A stretch of 40,990 nucleotides of DNA from Planctomycetota bacterium. Its GTDB lineage: Bacteria > Planctomycetota > PLA2 > JAEUHO01. The translations under genes were made by a program, and so were the position numbers. The stretch covers positions 1 to 40,990 of the forward strand of contig JASJDY010000083.1 of NCBI GenBank assembly GCA_030065025.1, read 5' to 3'. The notes beneath the pieces were generated by a model. That model saw only the letters and a program-made list of their open reading frames with translations. It had not been told where the DNA came from and ran no database searches. How positions within the stretch are numbered: position 1 is the first letter of the stretch; each line of letters opens with the position of its first letter. This document shows positions 1-7,822 of this stretch, in pieces.

Positions 1-1653
1 AGCAGCGAGACGCTGCTCAACGCCACGCTCGACTGGGTCTATCCCGAGGAGCTCGGACACAGGACGGCCGCGTGGTTCTCGCCGGACAGCAAGCACATCG
101 CCTACTTGCAGATGGACCAGACGAACGTGCCGCGCTACCGCGTGCCGGGCATCCTGCCGCTGCGTTCGCAGGGCCGCGAGATGTTCTATCCCAAGGCGGG
201 CGATCCGAATCCCAAGGTCCGCATCGGTGTCGTGCCGGTGAAGGGCGGCGAGACGCGCTGGCTGCCATTCCCGAAGTCGGCCGAATACGTGCTCCAGGTG
301 AGCTGGCGGACGGACCGTGACGGCCGGCATGACCCCTACGTGCTCTATGGCAATCGTGCGCAGTCGGTCATGTGGTCGCACCAGGACGGCATCGACGTCG
401 GCACGCTGAGGACACGTTCGGGTTGGCTGAGCAATCAGCTGAGCGGGCGCTGGATCGGCCCGGAGCGGCGCCTCGTGCGCTGGAAGCCCGACGCGACGCG
501 TTGGTACATCTTCGACGCGAAGGACATCCAGGACCCGGAGCAGTTCCATCAGGACGTGACGCCCAAGGGCGTCGACGCGAACCGAGTCCTGCACATCGAG
601 CCGACCTCGGGTGCGGTGCTCTACAGCGGCATCGTGCACGGTGAGGTCACGCAGGGTGTGTTCGTCGGCGGGCCCGGCGTGAAGGGCATCCACCGCGCGC
701 CCTTCGCCAAGGACGCAACGAAGTGGACGAGTGCGAGTGTCGACCACAGCGGCACGTACGCGCTGGTCACCACGTCGGACGCGCTGACGCCGCAGAAGAC
801 CGTCCTGGCGCGCGTGAAGGACGGCCAGGTCGTGCGCGAGATCGGAAGCGCCTACACGAAGAAGCTCGACACGCTGAAGCTCGCCGTGCCGGAGTACGGC
901 CGCATCCCCGTCGAGGGGCACACCGGCGAGATCCAGTGGCGGCTGTGGAAGCCGCACGACTTCGATCCGAAGAAGCGCTACGGCCTGATCGTGCACGTCT
1001 ACGGCGGCCCCGGCTCGAACATGGTGCGCAACCGCTGGGGGCGCGGGCCGCTCATGCAGACGATGCTCTGCGACAAGGGCTACCTCGTGCTGCAGGTGGA
1101 CGGGCGCGGGAGCGGCGGCCAGGGCACGGAGTGGCTCTACAGCGTGTACGGCAAGCTCGGCGTCCTCGAGATCGAGGACCAGGCCACGGCCGTGCAGGCG
1201 ATCCTGAAGCGCGGCTACGTGGATCCCGAGCGCGTGGGCATCTGGGGCTGGTCGTACGGCGGGACGATGGCCTGTAACGGGCTCACGATGCGGCCCGATG
1301 TGTTCAAGGCGGGCGTGGCCGTGGCGCCGGTCACGGACTGGAAGCTCTACGACACCATCTACACCGAGCGCTACATGGGCCTGCCGAAGGACAACGCGGA
1401 CGGCTACAAGCAGTCGTCAGCGATCACGCACGTGAAGAAGATGACGGGGCATCTGCTGCTGATGCACGGCATCAGTGATGACAACGTGCACGTACAGAAC
1501 ACCCTGCGCCTGCAGGAGGCTTTCATCAAGGCCGGCAAGCTCAACTACGACGTGATGCTGTACCCGCGGCGCGGGCACGGCATCGGCGGTGCGTCGCTCG
1601 ACGTATTCACGCGGTTGGTGGCGTGGTTCGACGAGCACATCGGGGGGCGGTGA
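1..1653 (+). CDS. Dipeptidyl-peptidase IV-type S9 prolyl oligopeptidase, N-terminus cut by window edge
   Basis: The frame is open from base 1, so only the last 550 residues are visible. Near the left edge (bases 31-54) lies DWVYPEEL. It matches the DWVYEEE region of DPP-IV, whose paired glutamates bind the free amino end of the substrate; both Glu codons (46-51) are kept. The C-terminal alpha/beta-hydrolase domain has the nucleophile motif GWSYGG (Ser codon 1252-1254), a SDDNVH motif with the catalytic Asp (about 1477-1482) and GHG with the catalytic His (1576-1578). The DGRGSGGQG stretch upstream of the nucleophile is also typical of the S9B group. The enzyme should remove N-terminal dipeptides, usually with Pro or Ala second, in the periplasm or at the cell surface. 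The signal region lies outside the window, so location is inferred. It converges on rpsD, with a repeat element between them. Confidence 0.93.
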   Translation, partial: SSETLLNATLDWVYPEELGHRTAAWFSPDSKHIAYLQMDQTNVPRYRVPGILPLRSQGREMFYPKAGDPNPKVRIGVVPVKGGETRWLPFPKSAEYVLQVSWRTDRDGRHDPYVLYGNRAQSVMWSHQDGIDVGTLRTRSGWLSNQLSGRWIGPERRLVRWKPDATRWYIFDAKDIQDPEQFHQDVTPKGVDANRVLHIEPTSGAVLYSGIVHGEVTQGVFVGGPGVKGIHRAPFAKDATKWTSASVDHSGTYALVTTSDALTPQKTVLARVKDGQVVREIGSAYTKKLDTLKLAVPEYGRIPVEGHTGEIQWRLWKPHDFDPKKRYGLIVHVYGGPGSNMVRNRWGRGPLMQTMLCDKGYLVLQVDGRGSGGQGTEWLYSVYGKLGVLEIEDQATAVQAILKRGYVDPERVGIWGWSYGGTMACNGLTMRPDVFKAGVAVAPVTDWKLYDTIYTERYMGLPKDNADGYKQSSAITHVKKMTGHLLLMHGISDDNVHVQNTLRLQEAFIKAGKLNYDVMLYPRRGHGIGGASLDVFTRLVAWFDEHIGGR

Positions 1654-1761
1654 CGGGCAGGTCGCCCGTCGCATGCAACCTGGCGTTCGATCGGGCGACC
1701 ATTCCGCTTCGACACTTCGACGAGCTGCGCTCGCTCAGTGTCTCGCTCAGGTCGCCCCTAC
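1652..1761 (-). repeat. Dispersed intergenic repeat, copy 1
   Basis: This intergenic stretch between two convergent genes shares blocks with the element at 7669-7800. On the minus strand it begins GTAGGGGCGACC at 1761. It then has CCTGAGCGAGAC (complement of 1740-1751) and CGCCCGATCGAACGCC (complement of 1682-1697), both identical to blocks in that copy. It holds internal inverted pieces: a 7-bp hairpin at 1652-1658/1664-1670 that begins at the peptidase stop codon, and GGTCGCCC (1660-1667) facing GGGCGACC (1693-1700). This looks like a REP-like non-coding repeat. Its function is unknown, and its position between converging genes would suit transcription termination. Confidence 0.7.
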
Positions 1762-1763
1762 AC

Positions 1764-1786
1764 GTAACGACGCTACGCGTCGTTAC
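1764..1786 (-). terminator. Hairpin overlapping the rpsD stop codon
   Basis: GTAACGACG (1764-1772) is a perfect 9-bp inverted repeat of CGTCGTTAC (1778-1786), with a 5-nt loop. The right arm contains the rpsD TAA stop. No T-run follows, so this would be at most a weak or Rho-assisted terminator, or an mRNA 3' end stabiliser. Confidence 0.4.
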
Positions 1787-2388
1787 TTCATGAACTCGAC
1801 GACCGCCAGCATGTTCGTCTCGAACGGGCGGAAGATCTCTTCCGGCTGCGGCAGACGCTCGACCTTGCACTTGAGGCCGTCGACCTGCATCCACGGCGGG
1901 ATGATGTTGCCGGCGTCGACCGACTCGCTCATCGCCGTGACCGACTTCTGGCTCTTCTGACGCACGCCGATCTCGTCGCCGGGCTTCACCATGAAGCTCG
2001 GACGGTCGACCTTCTTGCCGTTCACGGTGATGTGACCGTGCACGACCACCTGGCGGGCCTGCCAGATCGTGCGCGCCAGGCCGGCGCGGCGGACGACGTT
2101 GTCGAGACGACGCTCGAGCAGCTCGTTGAGCTTGTCGCCGGTGTTCATGCGCGAGCGCTTGGCCTCGCCCATGTAGCGCTTCATCTGCTTGTCCGACACG
2201 TGATAGAAGAACGCCAGCTTCTGCTTCTCGCGCAGACGCTCGCCGTAGATCGTGAGCTTGCGGCGGCGGCTGAAGCCGTGCACGCCGGGGCCGCGATCGA
2301 GATCGGCCTTGAGGTGCTTCGTCGTGTCGGAGATGGGCGCGCGGACGCGCTTGCTCTTCTTGACCTTCGGTCCGGTGTAACGACCCAT
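1783..2388 (-). CDS. rpsD: Small ribosomal subunit protein S4 (uS4)
   Basis: The product is 201 residues, the usual length for S4, starting MGRYTGPKVKKSKRVRAP. It is a primary 16S rRNA-binding protein that starts 30S assembly. The S4 RNA-binding fold is clear at about residues 92-142 (LDNVVRRAGLA, then VVHGHITVNGKKV and KPGDEIGV). The zinc-binding cysteines found near the N-terminus of some S4 proteins are absent, so this is the Cys-less form. The ATG at 2388 has GGGAG eight bases upstream; a longer open frame extends further but lacks family support. The gene stands alone, outside the usual rpsM-rpsK-rpsD-rpoA cluster. Confidence 0.97.
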   Translation of the reverse strand: MGRYTGPKVKKSKRVRAPISDTTKHLKADLDRGPGVHGFSRRRKLTIYGERLREKQKLAFFYHVSDKQMKRYMGEAKRSRMNTGDKLNELLERRLDNVVRRAGLARTIWQARQVVVHGHITVNGKKVDRPSFMVKPGDEIGVRQKSQKSVTAMSESVDAGNIIPPWMQVDGLKCKVERLPQPEEIFRPFETNMLAVVEFMK

Positions 2389-2647
2389 GGGTCGACTCCC
2401 AGGCGACTGGATCCCTCCAAGGGCGACGCCGGGGCGCGCCCCACGGGGCGGCCGACGCCGGCTCCGGACACGTGCGCCCGGAGCACCAGCGAGCCCAGAA
2501 GGGTAGCCGCGGGCGGTTCCGGGGCAAGCCCAGGCACCTGCGTCCCTGGAATGGCCCCTACGACGGTCGCGTTTGCCTCGACGTTGCCCTCGCCAGAGGC
2601 GAAACTGGCCCCTGCACCGTTTCGCAGCCCCCCAGGAGCCGGACCTC
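2389..2647. promoter_or_regulatory. Divergent intergenic region between rpsD and the His/Gly lipoprotein gene
   Basis: This 259-bp gap separates two genes that point away from each other, so it must hold both promoters. The visible translation signals are GGGAG before rpsD and AGGAG at 2634-2638, nine bases before the ATG at 2648. No convincing pair of -35 and -10 boxes was recognised, and I see no further gene. Confidence 0.4.
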
Positions 2648-3850
2648 ATGCGCCGAGCCACCCTTCTGCTCGCCCCGCTGCTCGCCGCCTGCGCCCTGCT
2701 GGCCGCCTGCGGCCAGGGCGAGGAGACCCACGAGTTCAGCGACATCCGCGACCGCACGAAGCCGCGTAGCACCGTGCCCCCGAACATCACGGCGGCGCAG
2801 CGCTATGGCTACCGCGACCCGCGCGCCATGGGGCCGCACGGTGGCGATCCGCACGGTGGCAACCCGCACGGCGGCGACCCCCATGCCGGCATGGCGGGCA
2901 TGGGCCACGGCGGAACCATGGGCGCGGGTGCGAAGCCCTTCACCTGGAAGACGCCCGAGGGCTGGGAAGAAGTCAAGGGCTCGTCGAGCCGCGACGGTTC
3001 CTGGCGCGTGAAGGGCGAGCCTCAGACCGACATCTCGCTGAGCAAGCTGCGTGGGACCGGCGGTGGGACGCTCCTGAACGTGAACCGCTGGCGCAAGCAG
3101 ATGGGCGCGGCGGATCTCGACCAGGCTGCCCTCGATGCGCTGCCGAAGCTCAAGGTCCTCGATCGTGACGCCGTCTACGTCAACATCCCCGGGCGCTACG
3201 GCGGCGGCATGGGGAGCAAGGGCGCCTCGATCGAGGATGCACGCATGCTCGGCGTCGTCCTGACGTTGCCGACCGCGGCGATCTTCGTCAAGTTCACCGG
3301 CCCGTCGAAGGTGGTCGAAGCGAACCAGGCCAAGTTCGAGCAGCTCGTGGCCTCGATCGAGATGGCGGCACACGGTGGCGCGGCCCCCCCCGCGCAGCCC
3401 GCGCCCAAGCGCGGTGGCCTGCCCTCCTTCACGTGGACCATCCCCGAGAGCTGGGAGCAGCGGAAGGGGCGGATGGGCCGCGTCGTGACCGTCGCGCCCA
3501 AGGGCGCCAAGGAGACCGACTGCTACCTGTATCTCCTCGGCGGTGACGGCGGCGGCATCGACCTCAACATCAACCGCTGGCGCGGGCAGATGGGCCAGAA
3601 GCCGCTCACGCCCGAGGAGATTGCCGGGTTGGAGCGCGTCGACGCGCTCGGCACCAAGGCCGTGCTCATGAAGGCCGGCGGTGCCTATGGCGGCCAGAGC
3701 GGCGAGAACATCCAGGGCGCGACGCTCTACGGCGCCGTGATCCTGAAGGACAGCTACCTGCTGACCGTGAAGATGCGCGGGCCTGCCTCCGAGCTCGAGG
3801 GCGAGTGGGACAACTTCGTCGCCTTCCTGCGGTCGGTGAAGGAGAAGTAG
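2648..3850 (+). CDS. Lipoprotein with His/Gly pentapeptide repeat and a duplicated envelope domain
   Basis: The product is 400 residues. A lipoprotein signal with LLAAC lipobox candidates occupies residues 1-21. Residues 63-82 are four PHGG-type pentapeptides, followed by more His, Met and Gly, a composition that suggests binding of a transition metal or heme. Two related domains follow: one starts FTWKTPEGW near residue 98, the other FTWTIPESW near residue 261. They share an NxNRWRxQMG motif at residues 144 and 307, so the domain is an internal duplication. I do not recognise a named family. The stop codon lies 5 bases before the GTG candidate for resB, so the three genes lipoprotein-resB-ccsA are probably co-transcribed. 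A role in handling metal or heme for cytochrome c assembly is an inference from this position and the His-rich segment. Confidence 0.85.
   Translation: MRRATLLLAPLLAACALLAACGQGEETHEFSDIRDRTKPRSTVPPNITAAQRYGYRDPRAMGPHGGDPHGGNPHGGDPHAGMAGMGHGGTMGAGAKPFTWKTPEGWEEVKGSSSRDGSWRVKGEPQTDISLSKLRGTGGGTLLNVNRWRKQMGAADLDQAALDALPKLKVLDRDAVYVNIPGRYGGGMGSKGASIEDARMLGVVLTLPTAAIFVKFTGPSKVVEANQAKFEQLVASIEMAAHGGAAPPAQPAPKRGGLPSFTWTIPESWEQRKGRMGRVVTVAPKGAKETDCYLYLLGGDGGGIDLNINRWRGQMGQKPLTPEEIAGLERVDALGTKAVLMKAGGAYGGQSGENIQGATLYGAVILKDSYLLTVKMRGPASELEGEWDNFVAFLRSVKEK
2834..2893 (+). repeat. Four 15-bp tandem units encoding PHGG(D/N)
   Basis: Four consecutive 15-base units encode Pro-His-Gly-Gly-Asp/Asn, the last one degenerate (PHAGM). 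The units differ mostly at third codon positions, which suggests that the peptide repeat is kept by selection. Confidence 0.85.
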
Positions 3851-3855
3851 CGGAC

Positions 3856-5163
3856 GTGACCGAGACCACCATGCGTACTTTCTGGCAGAAGTTCATCGAC
3901 TTCCTCGGCTCATTCGAGCTGGCGTTCGCCCTGCTCGTGCTGCTGGGCCTCGTGACGTTCGTCGGCACGATGGATCAGCAGAACCTCAGCCTCTACGACG
4001 TGCAGAAGAAGTACTTCGAGTCGTGGATCGTGACGTCGCCCGTGCCGATGTTCGGCGGACGCCTGCTGCTCAGCGTGTTCTTCGTGAACATGATCGTGGG
4101 CGGCATCGTTCGCATCCGGAAGGGCAAGTCGACGCTGGGCATCCTCATCTCGCACGTCGGGATCGTCGCGCTGCTGTTCGGCAGCTTCATCGAGGACCAG
4201 TTCAAGACCGAGGGGCAGCTCACCCTCTGGGCTCCCGAGCGCTTCTCCGACATCAACGGCAATGGCGTCTTCGACCCCGGCGAGCGCTTCCTCGACAGCA
4301 ACAACAACGGTCGCTTCGACGACGGCGAGAGCGGCGCGCAGTACCGCGACCCCGACACCTGGGAGGTCGCCGTCACCGAGCTCATGCCCACAGGCGCCGC
4401 GCGTGAGTACGTGGTTCCCCAGGAGCACTTCGAGAAGCTCGAGGACGGCGGCTCCACGCGCTACCAGCACGGGCAGCTGCCCTTCGACGTCGTCCTCTCC
4501 GGCTACGCGCGCAACGCGCGCCCCCGACCCGTGACGGCGGGCGAGGCGAGGGACGGCATCGGCCTGGGCGGCTTCGTCCTCGCGTCCCGCCCCGCCGTGC
4601 GCGCCGGTGAGCGGGCCCGCAACTGGCCGGGCCTGGTCGTGACGCTACAGCCCAAGGACGGCAGTCGTGCCCAGGCCACGCTCCTGTGCAAGTCGGCCTC
4701 GGAGAGCCAGGGCATCATTCCGTGGCCCGTGCGAATGGGGGAGCGACGCTTCCAGGTCGACCTGCGCAACCGCGTGTGGGACCTGCCCTTCCGCGTACGC
4801 CTCAACCGCTTCGTGCACGAGAAGCACCCCGGCATCCAGATGGCCAAGGAGTACTCGAGCTACGTCACGAAGTTCCAGGGCACCCGAGCCACCGACCTCC
4901 ACATCACGATGAACGAGCCGCTGCGCCACGAGGGCTACACGCTGTATCAGTCCGGTTGGGGGCCTCCGCCCGAGATCGACCCCAACCCGTCGCGCCTCTA
5001 CTCGACGTTCTCGGTCGTTGCCAACCCGTCCGACCAGGTGCCGCTGTGGTCCTGCCTCGTCATTGCGCTGGGCCTCCTGATCCACTTCATGCGTAAGCTG
5101 GTCCTGCACCTGAAAGCGGAGTCCCGCCGCCGCACCCCCAAGCCCCAGGGAGAGATGGCATGA
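3856..5163 (+). CDS. resB: Cytochrome c biogenesis protein ResB, with an EF-hand-like insert
   Basis: ResB/Ccs1 is one half of the system II heme-delivery and ligation complex that joins heme to apocytochrome c outside the inner membrane. The 435-residue product has the family layout: a first membrane helix (SFELAFALLVLLGLVTFVG), a second (LLLSVFFVNMIVGGI), a third (LGILISHVGIVALLFGSF), a large periplasmic domain with NEPLRHEGYTLYQSGWG, and a last helix near the C-terminus. An odd insert at residues about 132-158 carries DINGNGVFDPGE and DSNNNGRFDDGE, two acidic loops like calcium-binding EF-hand/dockerin motifs. The GTG at 3856 is chosen for the AAGGAG 11 bases upstream; ATG 3871 is an alternative. 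The end overlaps ccsA by ATGA. Confidence 0.92.
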   Translation: MTETTMRTFWQKFIDFLGSFELAFALLVLLGLVTFVGTMDQQNLSLYDVQKKYFESWIVTSPVPMFGGRLLLSVFFVNMIVGGIVRIRKGKSTLGILISHVGIVALLFGSFIEDQFKTEGQLTLWAPERFSDINGNGVFDPGERFLDSNNNGRFDDGESGAQYRDPDTWEVAVTELMPTGAAREYVVPQEHFEKLEDGGSTRYQHGQLPFDVVLSGYARNARPRPVTAGEARDGIGLGGFVLASRPAVRAGERARNWPGLVVTLQPKDGSRAQATLLCKSASESQGIIPWPVRMGERRFQVDLRNRVWDLPFRVRLNRFVHEKHPGIQMAKEYSSYVTKFQGTRATDLHITMNEPLRHEGYTLYQSGWGPPPEIDPNPSRLYSTFSVVANPSDQVPLWSCLVIALGLLIHFMRKLVLHLKAESRRRTPKPQGEMA

Positions 5164-7247
5164 AGCTTCCGCGCCTGCTTCACCGCTCCACGTCCCCCAA
5201 GACCGCCCTCCTGACGTTCTGCGCCATCGCCCTGCTGGCGGCCGGCTGGGCCGGCCACGCCAGCGCCGGTGACGCCGGCGCGGGCTCCGGTGCACCGGCC
5301 ACGGCGCCGGCTACGACCTGGAACGGGCGCTGGTCCGAGGAGGTGCTCGAGCTCGTCGCGACCATCCCCGTTCAGTCCCAGGGTCGCGTGAAGCCGCTGC
5401 ACACGTGGGCCGGCTTCGCCCTGCTCGGCAGCAACCACCGCCGTTCCTGCAAGGACGCCGACGGCAACAAGCTCAAGCCGCTCGAGTGGTTCATGGACGC
5501 CGTGTTCCGCCCCGAGCACTCGAAGAACCACCGCTGCTTCCTCATTGCCACGACCGAGGTGCTCGACGCCATTGGGCTGACGGAGGACGTGCGCGAGCGG
5601 CGCAAGATCAAGAAGCGCGACCGGTACAGCTACAACGACCTCTTCGCGGACGAGAAGGACCGTCGCAAGCTGCAGTCACTCGCCGCCGACTTCCACAAGG
5701 TCGACGCGAAGAAGCGCACCCGCGTCGAGATGGGCATCGTGATGCTCGAGACCTCGGTGCGGATGCTCGAGGGCCTCAACCATCTCGTCGCCTTCGCGGG
5801 CGTCCAGATGCCGGTCTCCGAGGTCCCCGGCATGGGCGAGCGCTTCCCGGCCGGCACGAAGGCCGGGTTCATGGAGATCCTCGAGGCGACGCCGCGCCTG
5901 CATGCGCTCGTGAAGTCGGAGCGCGGCGCGATGGACCCGCACGCCGGCCACGGACATGACCACGGCGCCAAGGACCCCAAGCTCTCGAAGCAGGGGCAGG
6001 CCGCCGATGACGTCCTGACCGGCGCCTTCGCCGCCGTGCGGCGCAGCCTGAGCATCGGCATGTTCCCGCCGAGCGGCCCCATCTCGCAGGAGAAGCAGTG
6101 GTTCGCAGTCACCGACGTCGTCGGGCTCTCGACCCTGCGCGGCATGCTGGATCCGGGCCACCTCGAGGCCATGCGCGTCCTCGGCGACATGGCCGCCTCC
6201 GTCGGTGACCAGCGCCAGTTCACGGCGCACCTGAAGGACTACCACGAGCGCGTTCGCAAGATGGCCGAGGCGCGCGGCGAGTACGAGAAGATCGAGCAGG
6301 AGGTCGCCTTCTATCAGCTCGATCCCTTCGGCAAGAGCCTCGTGCTCTACCTCATTGCGTTCGCCCTGCTGGGCGTCACGTGGCTGCGTCCGCAGTGGCG
6401 CTGGCTCGAGATCGCGGCCTGGGGCCTGGTCTGGGGCACGCTGGCCCTGCACACGTACGGCATCGTGCAGCGCTGCCTGATCCGCGACCGCCCGCCGATC
6501 AGCACGCTCTACGAGACCGTAATCTTCATCACGGGCACCGGCGTGCTCACGATGCTGTTGATCGAGCACATGGGCCGGCACAAGGTCGCGCTCGCGCTCG
6601 CTCCCATCGTCGGCGCGCTCGGTCTCTTCATCGGTGCTCGCTACGAGGTGCTCAAGGGCACCGACACGATGCCCCAGCTCGTCGCCGTGCTCGACACCAA
6701 CTTCTGGCTGGCCACGCACGTGACGGCCATCTCCATCGGCTACTGTGCCGGCCTCATCGCGGGACTCATCGCGCACGTCTACGTGCTCGGGAAGGTCTTC
6801 CGCATCAAGCAGGACGACCCGGGCTTCTACCGGGTGGTCGGCAAGATGGTCTACGGCACGCTCTGCTTCGCGCTGCTCTTCTCGCTCGTGGGCACGATCC
6901 TCGGCGGGATCTGGGCCAACGACTCGTGGGGCCGCTTCTGGGGCTGGGATCCGAAGGAGAACGGCGCGCTGCTCATCTGCATCGCCCAGCTCGCGATCCT
7001 GCACGGCCGCATGGGTGGTCTGTTCAAGACCTTCGGCGTGTGCCAGGGCGCGATCTTCGGCGGCATGATCGTCGCGTTCTCGTGGTGGGGCGTGAACCTG
7101 CTCGGGATCGGCCTGCACAGCTACGGCTTCACCAGCGGCGTCATGCGCGGCCTCATGATCTTCTACGGGATCGAGGCGGCGGTGATGCTGGCGGGCACGT
7201 ACGCGTGGTGGCGTGATCGTCCGAAGAAGAAGGCCGTCGCGGCGTAG
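5160..7247 (+). CDS. ccsA: Cytochrome c assembly protein CcsA/ResC, long form
   Basis: CcsA is the heme-handling membrane partner of ResB in system II. The 695-residue protein has an N-terminal hydrophobic signal or helix. A soluble, charged segment of about 370 residues with a His cluster (HAGHGHDHG, near residue 261) follows. The C-terminal multi-helix domain ends with the WWD-type heme motif WGRFWGWDPKEN (about residues 590-601). Further family marks are RPPISTLYE, FWLATHVTAISIGY and NLLGIGLHSYGF, which hold likely heme-ligand histidines. Typical stand-alone CcsA proteins are much shorter, so the front half is a large lineage extension. It shares an ATGA overlap with resB and is certainly in the same operon. 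Confidence 0.94.
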   Translation: MKLPRLLHRSTSPKTALLTFCAIALLAAGWAGHASAGDAGAGSGAPATAPATTWNGRWSEEVLELVATIPVQSQGRVKPLHTWAGFALLGSNHRRSCKDADGNKLKPLEWFMDAVFRPEHSKNHRCFLIATTEVLDAIGLTEDVRERRKIKKRDRYSYNDLFADEKDRRKLQSLAADFHKVDAKKRTRVEMGIVMLETSVRMLEGLNHLVAFAGVQMPVSEVPGMGERFPAGTKAGFMEILEATPRLHALVKSERGAMDPHAGHGHDHGAKDPKLSKQGQAADDVLTGAFAAVRRSLSIGMFPPSGPISQEKQWFAVTDVVGLSTLRGMLDPGHLEAMRVLGDMAASVGDQRQFTAHLKDYHERVRKMAEARGEYEKIEQEVAFYQLDPFGKSLVLYLIAFALLGVTWLRPQWRWLEIAAWGLVWGTLALHTYGIVQRCLIRDRPPISTLYETVIFITGTGVLTMLLIEHMGRHKVALALAPIVGALGLFIGARYEVLKGTDTMPQLVAVLDTNFWLATHVTAISIGYCAGLIAGLIAHVYVLGKVFRIKQDDPGFYRVVGKMVYGTLCFALLFSLVGTILGGIWANDSWGRFWGWDPKENGALLICIAQLAILHGRMGGLFKTFGVCQGAIFGGMIVAFSWWGVNLLGIGLHSYGFTSGVMRGLMIFYGIEAAVMLAGTYAWWRDRPKKKAVAA

Positions 7248-7280
7248 CTCACTCTCCCAAGGCCGCTCCCTCCCCCTTGG

Positions 7281-7286
7281 TATCGT
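7281..7286 (+). promoter_or_regulatory. Possible -10 box TATCGT before the TSUP gene
   Basis: TATCGT lies 29 bases before the ATG at 7316, and a GGAGGG ribosome site follows at 7304-7309. No recognisable -35 box precedes it, so the gene may also be read through from ccsA. Confidence 0.3.
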
Positions 7287-7315
7287 TCGCGACGCCGACG
7301 GATGGAGGGCAAGGC

Positions 7316-7672
7316 ATGGAGATCGCACTGCTGATCGGGGTCGGCTTCCTGGCCGGCTGCCTTGGAGCGCTGCTGGGTCTGGGCGGCGGCTTCCTCGTCG
7401 TGCCGGCGCTCGTGTTCCTGCGCAGCATGGACATGAAGATCGCGTCGGGCACCGCCGTCGCGGTGATCGTCCCCGCGATGCTCGTGGCCGTGTGGCAGCG
7501 GGCCGGCAAGGGTCACGTCGACTGGAAGGTCGCCGGCTTCCTCGCCATCGGGGCCGTGATCGGGCCGTTCCTCGGCGCGTGGCTCTCCGGCGTCCTGCCC
7601 TCGGCGGTCATCCGCAAGGTGTTCGCCTTCGTCCTCGTCGGCCTCGCGGCGTTGCTCTACTTCAAGGAGTAG
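7316..7672 (+). CDS. Half-size TSUP (TauE/SafE-type) membrane permease
   Basis: The product is only 118 residues. It begins with the glycine-rich TSUP repeat motif (GCLGALLGLGGGFLVVPAL) followed by a conserved GTAVAVIVPAML stretch, and it is strongly hydrophobic with about four membrane segments. Full TauE/SafE anion exporters are usually about 240-270 residues with two such repeats. This protein holds one and may work as a dimer. The substrate cannot be read; sulfur oxyanions or organic acids are typical. ATG 7316 has GGAGGG six bases upstream. It lies 68 bases after ccsA on the same strand. The TAG stop falls inside the first arm of a palindromic repeat. Confidence 0.82.
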   Translation: MEIALLIGVGFLAGCLGALLGLGGGFLVVPALVFLRSMDMKIASGTAVAVIVPAMLVAVWQRAGKGHVDWKVAGFLAIGAVIGPFLGAWLSGVLPSAVIRKVFAFVLVGLAALLYFKE

Positions 7673-7800
7673 GGGCGGCCGGAGCCCTGAGCGAGACGGA
7701 GTCGAGTCGAAGGGCGAACGCCCGCCCGATCGAACGCCCCTCGGTGCCCGCGGGCGGGCGTTCACCTGCGCCTCGCGGCGCAGGTTTCGGCCGCCCCTAC
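7669..7800 (+). repeat. Dispersed intergenic repeat, copy 2: nested inverted-repeat element
   Basis: The ends are perfect 13-bp inverted repeats: GTAGGGGCGGCCG (7669-7681) and CGGCCGCCCCTAC (7788-7800). Inside lies a second perfect 13-bp pair, GAACGCCCGCCCG (7716-7728) and CGGGCGGGCGTTC (7751-7763), around a 22-nt loop. The left half is repeated at 30170-30222 in the other orientation, and other blocks recur at 1652-1761. It fills the space between two convergent genes and begins at the stop codon of the first. No target-site duplication is evident at the edges. It may be a REP/MITE-like element that also serves as a two-way terminator. Confidence 0.85.
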
Positions 7801-7822
7801 GGGTGCATCGGCATCCGACCGG

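Noticed and set aside
2834-2893. A CRISPR-like direct repeat array
   Set aside because: The units are contiguous 15-mers in frame with no spacers, and they encode a peptide repeat.
5676-7328. A long open frame of 550 codons on the minus strand across ccsA
   Set aside because: It is antisense to a gene with strong family motifs, has charge-biased low-complexity composition and no domain. GC-rich codon use produces such shadows.
7669-7800. A recent transposon (MITE) insertion
   Set aside because: The terminal inverted repeats are perfect, but I see no target-site duplication at the edges and no transposase. It is kept as a repeat family only.
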